A DNA stretch of 11,988 bases, taken from the NCBI GenBank assembly GCA_017958585.1, contig JAGDCK010000229.1, positions 1 to 11,988 of the forward strand. The letters are read 5' to 3'. The notes under the pieces are model-generated. The model was not told where the DNA came from, made no database searches, and was given only the letters and a program-made list of their open reading frames with translations. Positions 5,364 through 11,988 of this stretch are shown piece after piece (the stretch's first letter is position 1; every line of letters starts with the position of its first letter). The position numbers were made by a program, and so were the translations under genes. Source of the stretch: Lachnospiraceae bacterium (GTDB lineage Bacteria > Bacillota > Clostridia > Lachnospirales > Lachnospiraceae).

Positions 5364-6523
5364 TAAGCTTCATCCCTGACATCAATTTTTGCGGCTACGT
5401 TGAGCACCAAACCCATCTCTATCAAGAGAAACAGCACCGACGAACCGCCATAGCTGATAAACGGAAGGGAAACTCCGGTGTTAGGTATGGTATTGGTGAC
5501 AACCGCTATGTTCATGATGACCTGCACGGCAACGTGAGCCATAACTCCCACCACCAGCATTGCGCCGTAGAGATCCTTTGTGTTGTTTGCGATGATAACC
5601 ATTCGCCATATAAGTATGGCAAACAAAGCCATGAGACAGAAGGCGCCAAAAAGGCCAAGCTCCTCACATAAAATGGAAAAGATCATATCATTCTGGCTCT
5701 CGGGAAGGCCGTTTAATTTCTGCATGCTCTCCCCCAGACCTTTTCCCCATATTCCGCCGCTTCCTATGGCATAGAGACTCTGAATCGTCTGGTGTCCCGT
5801 GTCCGAAGCGTATGCCATGGGATTAAGCCATGCCCTGATTCGCTTAAATCTGAAGTTTCCGCCTCCGTCCATCTTGCTGATAATAAAGACCGCAAGGGCT
5901 GTGATGAGGGATAACAGGATCAATGTGGCAAAAGTAAACTTGTAATCCTTTGATGCCACGAAATACATGATCATGATGATGGCCATCACGATAAATGCGG
6001 AACTCAGATTGTTGGTAAGGATCCAGAGGGCACCGGAAAGTATGGCTCCGGGTGTGATATAAACAAAGAATCCTTTTAAGGTGTTTAGGGTATTTCCCAT
6101 CTTTGTGATATATGTGGCATAAAACAGTATCATGCAAAGCTTTACCACCTCTGCAACCTGCACCTGCAGTCCTATACCGGGGATCTCAACCCAGCGTGTC
6201 GCACCGTTTGCGCTCTTTGCAAGGGGCGTCTTTATCAATATCAAAAAGATCACTGACACAATCGGCATGAGCATATGCAATTTGTCCCACAGTTTATAGG
6301 GGATAAAATACACCACCACCATCGCCAGGAAGCCGATCACTATGGCGATGGCCTGTTTTCTAAGAAAAAATGTGGGGGAATTGAATTTGTTAAATCCCTC
6401 ATAGGCACTGGCCGAATAGACCATGAGAAGACCGAATCCCAGCAGGAAAAATACTACCAGCAAAAAGCTGTAGTCAATATATATCCCTCTGAAATTTCTG
6501 CTCTTTACAGATGTTCTGCTCAT
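5363..6523 (-). CDS. ftsW: Septal peptidoglycan glycosyltransferase FtsW
   Basis: FtsW is a SEDS-family lipid II polymerase that works with a class B PBP at the septum. The 386 residues carry about ten membrane helices. The extracellular catalytic loop is well kept: GHQTIQSLYAIGSGG, WGKGLGES, K269, then LPESQNDMIF with the essential Asp equivalent at D279, and EELGLFG. Near the C-terminus 'TGVSLPFISYGGSS' is canonical for FtsW. Two motifs diverge: the usual QPSE.xK segment reads QVAEVVK (122-128), and the usual PDxGT segment reads NNLSSA. The start ATG has GGAG at 9-nt spacing and follows the PBP stop after 3 nt. RodA or SpoVE are alternatives, but location beside ftsI and divIB favours FtsW. 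Confidence 0.93.
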   Translation of the reverse strand: MSRTSVKSRNFRGIYIDYSFLLVVFFLLGFGLLMVYSASAYEGFNKFNSPTFFLRKQAIAIVIGFLAMVVVYFIPYKLWDKLHMLMPIVSVIFLILIKTPLAKSANGATRWVEIPGIGLQVQVAEVVKLCMILFYATYITKMGNTLNTLKGFFVYITPGAILSGALWILTNNLSSAFIVMAIIMIMYFVASKDYKFTFATLILLSLITALAVFIISKMDGGGNFRFKRIRAWLNPMAYASDTGHQTIQSLYAIGSGGIWGKGLGESMQKLNGLPESQNDMIFSILCEELGLFGAFCLMALFAILIWRMVIIANNTKDLYGAMLVVGVMAHVAVQVIMNIAVVTNTIPNTGVSLPFISYGGSSVLFLLIEMGLVLNVAAKIDVRDEA

Positions 6524-6526
6524 TTA

Positions 6527-8758
6527 TCAATTCTCCGATTGTTCTGATTCAATATCAATTATATTTCCGTTTACGGGAACGTCCTCCACTGCGTGAGCAC
6601 TCTCTCCCTCCACTGCTACTCCCGTCTCCGCATCATACATTTCCCCGGTCTCAGGGTCAACTCTGTATCCGGTTGCGGGATCTATGGGGAAGCCCTTCCA
6701 GACTGCCTCTGTCACATTGGGTGTCTGGTTTATGACTTTACCTGCATCACCGTCTGAAACAGTTTCGTCCTCGTATTTTTCAGAGAGACCGTAAGTACCG
6801 GAAAGACCTTTTTCCTGAAGTTCTGCCATCTCGCTCTCTGAGAGTTCTTCCGTCATGTAAATATTTAAATAGGGTAACACTTCAGTCAGGATATTTCTGA
6901 CAATACCCGTTGCAAACTTTGCATCATCCTGGTGCATGGCATTTGGTCTGTCCACCACCACGTATATTGCGATCTGCGGGTCATCTGCCGGAGCATAACC
7001 CATAAATGAAACCACATAATCCGACTCGGATCTTTTGTTGGTCTCAGGATCGATTGTCTCTGCAGTTCCGGTCTTACCGCCTATTGCGTATCCTGCAGGT
7101 CTTGCAGTCTTACCTGTTCTGGCATCTCCTCCCTCAGGCATTACAACAGCTCTGCAGTACTGTCTGATGTATTCGCTGGTGGATTCTGAGACGATCTGTT
7201 TAAGGAGCCTGGGCTCTATGTTTTCTATGGTTGCCCCATTCGAATTGGTGATCTTGTCAACCATATGGGGTTCATAGTAGTAACCGCCGTTTATAAGTGC
7301 GGAAAAGCCTGTGATCATCTGGATCATGGTCACGTTAAAGTTCTGACCGAAGGTATTGGTGGCAAGGTCCGTGGGACCCATGTCCGCTGCGGAATATATG
7401 AGATTTGCGGTTCTTGCCTCACCTGCCAGGTCCACATTTGTCTTTAATCCGAAATTAAATATATTCTGATATCTGGAAAACTCTTCCGTTCCAAGAGCCT
7501 GACCCACTTTCATAAGGACCACGTTACAGCTCCTGGCAATAGCGCCCTGAAGGTCAAGTACTCCGTCACCCCATCTGTTATGACATCTGATCTTGTATCC
7601 GCCTATCTCCAGATAACCGTTACATTCATAGGTCATACCGGGTGAGATAACTCCCGCTTCAAGAGCGGCTGCCACGGTAAAGGGTTTTGCCGTGGAACCG
7701 GGCTCATAGGTATTTGAGATGCAATAATTTTTCCAAAGGTTATTTAAATTTAAAAGCTTCTCCTCGTCGGTCATCCCCGCAAGAAGGCTTTCGTTTATGG
7801 CTGTACCCGTAACTGTGAGGATATCATATCCGGCAGCATTTTTTTCGCTGGTTATGAGATTTGCTCCGATGAGCCCCGCTTCGTTTTTGGGATTGTTTAA
7901 GTCGAAGGTGGGATATGAACCCATGGCCAGGATCTCGCCGCTGTCAATGTCCTGAATGATGCAGGCCACATTCTCCGCTCCGTTCCCCTCTCTGAAGGCG
8001 TTTTTGTGCTCCTCATTAAACTGATACAGATATTTTTCCACGATGCTCTGGATCGTAAAGTCTATGGTGGAATGAACGGTATATCCGTCGGAAGCTGCGA
8101 TGGTGGTTCTCTCAAAGGCGGAATCATCATTCACATAACCGTATTCACGGCCGTTGGTACCGTTTAATTCCTCATTGTAATATTCTTCCAGTCCGTAAAG
8201 ACCGCTTCCGTCGGATGTGGTAAATCCTATAACATCTGAGGCCACGCTGTTTTCGGGGTATTTTCTGATATATTCATCATCAAAGAAAACACCCTTTATG
8301 TTTTTATCCTCTTTTGCCGCTTCCTCAAAGGCCTGTTTTCTGTCAAAGGGAAGCTGTTTTAAGAGAACGTAATGCTTGGATCTGGGGTTTGAAGCTATAA
8401 ACTGCCTTACTTCTCCCATGTTAAGTTCAGGAAATACTGATGAAAGCGCCGCCATGGTGGGTTCCATGAAATCCTCCGTGCCGTTTAACATGGCGCAGTC
8501 TAAAAACAAAGTGTATACCTTTTCACTGGTTGCCAGTATGGTTCCCTTGGCATCCACGATGTCCCCTCTTTTTGCAGGGAGCACATCCGAGTCGTACCGC
8601 TGCTGGGACAGAATCTGCTTCTCATATTCCGTGGCATTTCCTTTTACGATAAATACGAGTCTTACAGCTAAACCTACAAAAGCCAGTAGTACGAAGATCA
8701 CGAGTACTACCAGCTTCTTTTGCATCTTTATGGTAAATTTTTTATAACCGTCAGTCAT
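6527..8758 (-). CDS. ftsI: Class B penicillin-binding protein, septal transpeptidase (FtsI/PBP2B type)
   Basis: This is the septal peptidoglycan transpeptidase partner of FtsW. ATG at 8758 is chosen (743 residues): GAGGAG lies 8 nt before it, whereas the in-frame TTG at 8764 would have only 2 nt spacing. One membrane helix spans about 16-38. PAKRGDIVDAKG (62-73) opens the PBP dimerisation domain. The transpeptidase motifs are STAK (355-358, active serine 355), SCN (410-412) and KTGTAE (562-567). No PASTA domain follows, arguing against SpoVD. Instead a tail of about 110 residues contains three tandem octapeptides with a D-x-x-T-G core (DPATGYRV, DPETGEMY, DAETGVAV; 693-716) and an acidic end. 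It overlaps ftsL by 8 nt and ends 3 nt before ftsW. Confidence 0.93.
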   Translation of the reverse strand: MTDGYKKFTIKMQKKLVVLVIFVLLAFVGLAVRLVFIVKGNATEYEKQILSQQRYDSDVLPAKRGDIVDAKGTILATSEKVYTLFLDCAMLNGTEDFMEPTMAALSSVFPELNMGEVRQFIASNPRSKHYVLLKQLPFDRKQAFEEAAKEDKNIKGVFFDDEYIRKYPENSVASDVIGFTTSDGSGLYGLEEYYNEELNGTNGREYGYVNDDSAFERTTIAASDGYTVHSTIDFTIQSIVEKYLYQFNEEHKNAFREGNGAENVACIIQDIDSGEILAMGSYPTFDLNNPKNEAGLIGANLITSEKNAAGYDILTVTGTAINESLLAGMTDEEKLLNLNNLWKNYCISNTYEPGSTAKPFTVAAALEAGVISPGMTYECNGYLEIGGYKIRCHNRWGDGVLDLQGAIARSCNVVLMKVGQALGTEEFSRYQNIFNFGLKTNVDLAGEARTANLIYSAADMGPTDLATNTFGQNFNVTMIQMITGFSALINGGYYYEPHMVDKITNSNGATIENIEPRLLKQIVSESTSEYIRQYCRAVVMPEGGDARTGKTARPAGYAIGGKTGTAETIDPETNKRSESDYVVSFMGYAPADDPQIAIYVVVDRPNAMHQDDAKFATGIVRNILTEVLPYLNIYMTEELSESEMAELQEKGLSGTYGLSEKYEDETVSDGDAGKVINQTPNVTEAVWKGFPIDPATGYRVDPETGEMYDAETGVAVEGESAHAVEDVPVNGNIIDIESEQSEN

Positions 8759-9242
8759 TGTCAACGCTCCTCATATAGTCATTTCCGGCATCAGAATAGA
8801 CTATAATCTGGCCTTCCTGTGCATAAATCATTCCGAATCTGTTGATGGCGATATCCTTTATCTCATCCAAATCGATTCCGCTGTTTATCCTAGTATAAGC
8901 CTCATCATTGGCAACACGCAAGTCGTTTAATTGACTTTCCATAGCTGATATTGTTTTTGTTGTATTTGTGACCTCTGAGCGAAGTTGTATATATCCGATT
9001 AATATGTAGGCACTGGCTGCAAGTGCTGCCACTATGAAAGCCATAAAGCCCAGGTTTAAGCCACTCTTTTGTCTCTGTAAGGTATTACGGTTTCTGTCCG
9101 TCCTCTCAATCGGTCTCTCAAGCTCTCTTCTGAGGGTATTGTCCCTGTAAACGGGAACTTCTTTTCTAACCGCATTTCCATACACGTAGGCGCTTCTTCT
9201 ATATTCATTTTGTGTTGTGTTTGTTCTTCTGTTGTTTGCCAT
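8751..9242 (-). CDS. ftsL: FtsL/DivIC-like division protein
   Basis: FtsL is a small bitopic protein that joins DivIB and a DivIC-type partner and helps activate FtsW-FtsI. The 163 residues begin with a basic cytoplasmic region of about 60 residues, longer than in Bacillus and rich in Arg and Asn (RRTNTTQNEYRRSAYVYGN). A membrane helix at about 64-84 follows, then an extracellular coiled coil at about 86-122 and the septum-initiator ending 'DEIKDIAINRFGMIYAQEGQIIVY'. Sequence alone does not separate FtsL from DivIC; position between rsmH and ftsI favours FtsL. AGGA lies 6 nt before the ATG. The stop overlaps the ftsI start by 8 nt. Confidence 0.88.
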   Translation of the reverse strand: MANNRRTNTTQNEYRRSAYVYGNAVRKEVPVYRDNTLRRELERPIERTDRNRNTLQRQKSGLNLGFMAFIVAALAASAYILIGYIQLRSEVTNTTKTISAMESQLNDLRVANDEAYTRINSGIDLDEIKDIAINRFGMIYAQEGQIIVYSDAGNDYMRSVDND

Positions 9243-9301
9243 AAGCCATCCTGCTTTCCGTAAAAGACCTCATCCGTGAAGTCTGCCCTTAGGGGCCAAG
9301 T

Positions 9302-10231
9302 TTATTTTTTCTCAAACACCCTGAGTTTTGCACTCTTTGACCTGGAATTTTCCAAAAGTTCATTTTCACAGGGCAATATGGGTTTCTTTGTGATTACCGT
9401 TCCTTCGGATTTTTTGCCACACACGCACACCGGAAATTCGGGAGGACATGTGCAGGGGTTTTCTTTTGTCTTAAATTTTGATTTAACGATCCTGTCTTCC
9501 AGGGAATGGAATGTGATGATGCAAAGCCTTCCGCCGGGATTTAACAGATCTATGAAGGAGTCAAGGGAGTCTCTTAACACCTCGAGTTCTCTGTTACACT
9601 CGATCCTCAAAGCCTGAAATGTCTGTTTGGAAGGATGTCCGTTTGTTCTCATCTTTGCAGGGATCGCTGCCTTTATCACATCGTTTAACTCAAATGTGGT
9701 TTCGATTGGTTTCTTCTGTCTTGCAGCCACAATGTGTTTTGCGATATTCTTTGCGAATTTGTCCTCGCCGTAATCTCTGATGATCCTGAAAAGTTCCATC
9801 TCGCTGTACTCATTCACGATCTCTTTTGCGGTGAGGTTCTGTCTTCTGTCCATTCTCATGTCGAGAGGTCCATCAAATCTGTAGGAGAAACCTCTCTCCT
9901 CTGTGTCAAACTGGTAAGAGCTTACGCCCAGATCGAGCACTATGCCGTCAACCTTTGTGATGCCTCTCTCTTCCAGAACTGCCTTCATATTGCAGTAATT
10001 GCTTCTGATGACGGTGACTTTGTCTCCAAACTCCGAAAGTCTCCTGCTCGCAGCCTTTATGGCATCCTCATCCTGGTCTATTCCGAAAAACCGACCGTTT
10101 TCAAGTCTCTTGCACACTTCAAATGCATGGCCGCCGCCGCCGAGAGTTCCGTCAACATATATTCCGTCAGGCTTTATATTCAGGTTTTCGATTGTCTCAT
10201 TAAGCAGTACCGAATAATGATTGAATTCCAT
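9302..10231 (-). CDS. rsmH: 16S rRNA (cytosine(1402)-N(4))-methyltransferase RsmH
   Basis: RsmH (MraW) uses SAM to methylate N4 of C1402 in the ribosomal P site. The 309 residues match the family length of about 310. Motifs in order: HYSVLLNE (5-12), SAM-binding DGTLGGGGH (27-35), IDQDEDAI (51-58), DLGVSSYQFD (100-109), GPLDMRMD (121-128), a helical insertion, HPSKQTFQALRI (199-210), IITFHSLEDRIVK (238-250) and a cysteine-rich segment with C260, C262, C269 and C271. The tail ends in the family-typical 'RSKSAKLRVFEKK'. The start lies 14 nt after mraZ behind GGAGAG. A 59-nt gap to ftsL holds only short weak hairpins and no terminator. Confidence 0.98.
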   Translation of the reverse strand: MEFNHYSVLLNETIENLNIKPDGIYVDGTLGGGGHAFEVCKRLENGRFFGIDQDEDAIKAASRRLSEFGDKVTVIRSNYCNMKAVLEERGITKVDGIVLDLGVSSYQFDTEERGFSYRFDGPLDMRMDRRQNLTAKEIVNEYSEMELFRIIRDYGEDKFAKNIAKHIVAARQKKPIETTFELNDVIKAAIPAKMRTNGHPSKQTFQALRIECNRELEVLRDSLDSFIDLLNPGGRLCIITFHSLEDRIVKSKFKTKENPCTCPPEFPVCVCGKKSEGTVITKKPILPCENELLENSRSKSAKLRVFEKK

Positions 10232-10245
10232 GCTCTCTCCGTGTT

Positions 10246-10677
10246 CTAAATGGTAAGTCCCAGGGCTCCCATGGCATTTGCGATATCATCCAGATTCTCA
10301 TCGGACGAAGCATCATCCCATTTCTCTTTACTCCAGATTTCGATCCTGCTTCCAACGCCCACAAGAACCACGTCCTTTTCAAGTCCCGCGAAATCTCTGA
10401 GGCTCTGAGGGATCAGTATCCTGCCCTGCTTGTCCAGTTCAACGCTTGCAGCTCCCGCCAGAAAATATCTGGCAAACTGTCTGGCCTCTTTGTTAATAAG
10501 AGGAAGTGAAGTAAGTTTTTCTTCGAAAGCGGCCCAGTCTTCGTTGGCATACACAAATAAGCAGCCATCCATTCCCTTGGAGATGACGAATTCTTCGCCG
10601 AGACTCTCTCTGAATTTTGCGGGAATGATCAACCTGCCCTTAGCATCAACTGTATGATTGTATTCACTCATGAACAT
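10246..10677 (-). CDS. mraZ: Transcriptional regulator MraZ
   Basis: MraZ is the AbrB-fold, ring-forming regulator encoded first in dcw operons, where it binds the repeats upstream of its own gene. The 143 residues contain two SpoVT/AbrB-like half-domains, each with the D-x-x-x-R signature: DAKGR (11-15) and DKQGR (82-86). The start MFMSEYNHT matches the family's usual MFMGEY opening, and GGTGGTGAT lies 5 nt before the ATG, with a near-perfect match to the 16S tail. Upstream there is a sigma-A promoter followed by four regularly spaced AAAGTG(G/T) boxes, so autoregulation is strongly suggested. It is followed 14 nt later by rsmH. Confidence 0.98.
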   Translation of the reverse strand: MFMSEYNHTVDAKGRLIIPAKFRESLGEEFVISKGMDGCLFVYANEDWAAFEEKLTSLPLINKEARQFARYFLAGAASVELDKQGRILIPQSLRDFAGLEKDVVLVGVGSRIEIWSKEKWDDASSDENLDDIANAMGALGLTI

Positions 10678-10727
10678 AGCTAATCACCACCAGTCGTTTT
10701 TAGTGTGCCGGGCAGCCTTTAAATCTA

Positions 10728-10764
10728 CCACTTTGTGACACTTTCTACCACTTTTCTCCACTTT
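10728..10764 (-). promoter_or_regulatory. MraZ operator: four boxes at 10-bp spacing
   Basis: On the minus strand four heptamers begin every 10 bp: AAAGTGG (10764-10758), AAAGTGG (10754-10748), AAAGTGT (10744-10738) and AAAGTGG (10734-10728), separated by 3-bp spacers GAG/A-type, TAG and CAC. This matches the AAAGTG(T/G)-N3 repeat described for MraZ sites. The 10-bp period puts all boxes on one face of the DNA, as expected for a ring of MraZ subunits contacting successive turns. The array starts right after the predicted transcription start of the dcw promoter, so bound MraZ would block initiation or early elongation. Confidence 0.93.
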
Positions 10765-10771
10765 TGACTTA

Positions 10772-10800
10772 ATTTTAATATAAAATACCCTGTTTGGCAA
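10772..10800 (-). promoter_or_regulatory. Promoter of the mraZ-rsmH-ftsL-ftsI-ftsW-divIB operon
   Basis: TTGCCA (10800-10795), a 17-nt spacer and TAAAAT (10777-10772) form a good sigma-A promoter just downstream of the lgt terminator and directly in front of the MraZ boxes. The predicted start is near 10765, leaving a leader of about 88 nt before mraZ. Confidence 0.75.
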
Positions 10801-10823
10801 GGTTTTTCAAGAAGAATTTTTGC

Positions 10824-10859
10824 AAAAAAATAAAGCCCGGCAAGGGTTTGCCGAGCTTT
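10824..10859 (-). terminator. Intrinsic terminator after lgt
   Basis: On the minus strand AAAGC (10859-10855) and CGGCAA (10853-10848) pair with TTGCCG (10843-10838) and GCTTT (10836-10832), with one A-C mismatch and a 4-base loop. The stem is followed by A and seven T's (10830-10824). It separates the ychF-lgt unit from the division operon. Confidence 0.88.
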
Positions 10860-10872
10860 TGCTCAAAATGTG

Positions 10873-10907
10873 GTGTAAGGTGGGGGATAATCCCACAAAT
10901 ATTACAC
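10873..10907 (-). other. Two-tier hairpin in the lgt 3' region
   Basis: An outer 6-bp stem (GTGTAA 10873-10878 with TTACAC 10902-10907) encloses an inner 5-bp stem (GTGGG 10880-10884 with CCCAC 10892-10896) around a 7-base loop. It lies between the lgt stop and the terminator and has no T-run of its own. It could protect the 3' end of the lgt message or be chance structure. Confidence 0.4.
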
Positions 10908-10921
10908 AATATATGTATTTT

Positions 10922-11794
10922 TTATTTTTCTGCCACCGCAGACTTTTTTCTTTTTAAGAGTACTGCTGTCTCGCACACAACTGCAAAGACCACCAAAACT
11001 CCTGCAAGAACCTGGCTTACAGCCACACTTGTACCGGGGAATAGAAGCTGATCGGTTCTAAGGCCCTCGATCCAGAGTCTTCCGAGACCGTACCCTCCAA
11101 GGTACATTAAGATGATCTCGCCGTTAAACTTTTTGTGCTTCCACCATACTAAAAGGAGTATTAACAGTGCGAAGTTCCACATGCTCTCATACAGGAAAGT
11201 GGGATGAACCTGAATAAAGTCAGCCCCCTCCTCCATATGTGCTGCGATATTTTCGGAGATGTCTCTTACTCTTACGATGTTTACGGGAAGTCTCATGGCA
11301 AAAAGGTTGTCGGTGTATTCACCGAAAGCCTCCCTGTTCATGAAATTCCCCCATCTTCCGATGGCCTGTCCGAGAGCAAGTCCCGGCACACAATAGTCTC
11401 CCAGTTTTAAAGGACTGATCTTCTTTACCCTGCAATATACAAAGAGGGTTGTAAATGCGCCGATAACGGCTCCGTATATGGCGATACCGCCGTTTCTCAG
11501 ATTAAAAATACTGAGAATATCATATTTATAATAATCCCATGAAAAGATCACGTAATATATTCGTGCTCCCACAATGGAAAAGATCACTGCATAGATTGCA
11601 AAATCCCAGACAACGTCAGGGTTTCCGCCGTATTTTTTAGCAAGATGCGCTGCAAGGAGGATTCCCAAACAAATGCCTATTGCAATGATCACGCCGTAGT
11701 AGGCGATGGTAAAGGAGCCGAATAAGTGAATAGTCTTTGGCACTCCCTTAAGATATATCCCTAAATTAGGGAATTCAATGTCCATAACATTCAT
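10922..11794 (-). CDS. lgt: Phosphatidylglycerol-prolipoprotein diacylglyceryl transferase Lgt
   Basis: Lgt is the membrane enzyme that moves diacylglycerol from phosphatidylglycerol to the lipobox cysteine of prolipoproteins, the first step of lipoprotein maturation. The 290 residues form about seven membrane helices. Family motifs: GARIYYV (76-82), NGGIAIYGAVIG (101-112), the Lgt signature GRWGNFMNREAFG (146-158), HPTFLYES (197-204) and GRLWIEGLRTDQL (238-250), which holds the conserved late arginine. The start at 11794 has AAGGAG 7 nt upstream, partly overlapping the ychF stop; ATG at codon 4 is a weaker alternative. It lies 11 nt after ychF and is probably co-transcribed with it. A hairpin and a terminator follow. 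Confidence 0.97.
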   Translation of the reverse strand: MNVMDIEFPNLGIYLKGVPKTIHLFGSFTIAYYGVIIAIGICLGILLAAHLAKKYGGNPDVVWDFAIYAVIFSIVGARIYYVIFSWDYYKYDILSIFNLRNGGIAIYGAVIGAFTTLFVYCRVKKISPLKLGDYCVPGLALGQAIGRWGNFMNREAFGEYTDNLFAMRLPVNIVRVRDISENIAAHMEEGADFIQVHPTFLYESMWNFALLILLLVWWKHKKFNGEIILMYLGGYGLGRLWIEGLRTDQLLFPGTSVAVSQVLAGVLVVFAVVCETAVLLKRKKSAVAEK

Positions 11795-11805
11795 ATCGAT
11801 GCTCC

Positions 11806-11988
11806 TTATACGTTGAATCTAAACAGGATAACATCTCCGTCACGAACAACATAATCCTTGCCTTCCATGCCCACAAGTCCTTTTTCACGGGCAGCGGAAA
11901 GGGATCCCTGTTCCAGAAGATCCTTGTAATTGACAACCTCTGCCTTGATAAATCCGCGTTCGAAATCGGAGTGGATCTTTCCTGCAGC
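11806..11988 (-). CDS. ychF: Redox-regulated ATPase/GTPase YchF, C-terminal part
   Basis: The gene enters from the right edge, and only its last 60 residues are visible. They carry the unmistakable YchF/OLA1 TGS-domain ending: GKIHSDFERGFIKAEVV near the start, 'EKGLVGMEGKDYVVRDGDVI' and the final LFRFNV. YchF is an Obg-related P-loop ATPase that associates with ribosomes and has been linked to stress responses. The nucleotide-binding domain lies outside the window. The lgt ribosome site overlaps its TAA stop, suggesting a ychF-lgt operon. Confidence 0.96.
   Translation of the reverse strand, partial: AAGKIHSDFERGFIKAEVVNYKDLLEQGSLSAAREKGLVGMEGKDYVVRDGDVILFRFNV

Noticed and set aside
6611..6682. 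PASTA domain at the end of the septal PBP
   Set aside because: The tail has D-x-x-T-G octapeptides but not the length or beta-alpha-beta pattern of PASTA, so SpoVD or PBP2x-like assignment was not adopted.
8756..8764. TTG at 8764 as the ftsI start
   Set aside because: GAGGAG would be only 2 nt away; the ATG at 8758 has the proper 8-nt spacing.
9243..9301. Terminator between rsmH and ftsL
   Set aside because: Only 4-bp stems and a mismatched short hairpin are present with no T-run; the operon likely continues through.
10904..10917. NrdR-box-like sequence ACACAATATATGTA at the lgt 3' end
   Set aside because: It resembles half of an NrdR operator, but functional sites come as two spaced boxes at ribonucleotide reductase promoters. 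This single copy lies just past a lgt stop, with no promoter or reductase gene nearby.

Overview
The window looks like a chromosomal segment from a low-to-moderate GC Clostridia, most likely a Lachnospiraceae member. The basis is sigma-A style promoters with 17-nt spacers, strong GGAGG ribosome sites, a FtsZ that begins MLEIKTN once its start is corrected, an FtsW with the 'ESQNDMIF' variant, and gene order. This placement rests on recalled family features, not on a search. Except for a gene end at the left edge, every gene reads on the minus strand, so transcription runs from the right edge to the left.

Right to left: (1) The C-terminus of the GTPase YchF is followed 11 nt later by lgt, and the unit closes with a hairpin terminator at 10824-10859. 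(2) A new promoter at 10772-10800 starts the division (dcw) operon mraZ-rsmH-ftsL-ftsI-ftsW-divIB. Just downstream of its -10 lie four AAAGTG(G/T) boxes at exactly 10-bp intervals, a textbook MraZ operator. Gene junctions are tight (8-nt overlap, 3-nt gap, 1-nt overlap). (3) ftsZ follows with its own promoter at 4565-4593 and ends in a terminator at 3277-3316. (4) A small hypothetical gene and a VanZ-family membrane protein gene follow. (5) nrdR sits behind a perfect-consensus promoter (TTGACA-N17-TATAAT). Next come a 130-residue hypothetical gene closed by a perfect 10-bp hairpin, then a 325-residue hypothetical gene. The latter converges on the left-edge gene across a shared bidirectional terminator.

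The cluster as a system: MraZ autoregulates the operon, RsmH methylates 16S rRNA, and FtsL, DivIB, the class B PBP and FtsW form the septal peptidoglycan synthase core directed by the FtsZ ring. The precursor genes usually interleaved here (murE, mraY, murD, murG) and ftsA are missing. So are spoIIGA-sigE-sigG, which lie between ftsZ and nrdR in many spore-forming Clostridia. This suggests a streamlined, division-only cluster in a lineage that may not sporulate.

I see no mobile element, CRISPR array, tRNA or rRNA, and no clearly new system. The least explained items are the 325-residue protein with an RRXRR-like N-terminus, the octapeptide-repeat tail on the PBP, and two short conserved-looking hypothetical proteins. 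Three genes (ftsZ, ftsI and the 130-residue gene) have misleading upstream start codons that the ribosome-site spacing argues against.
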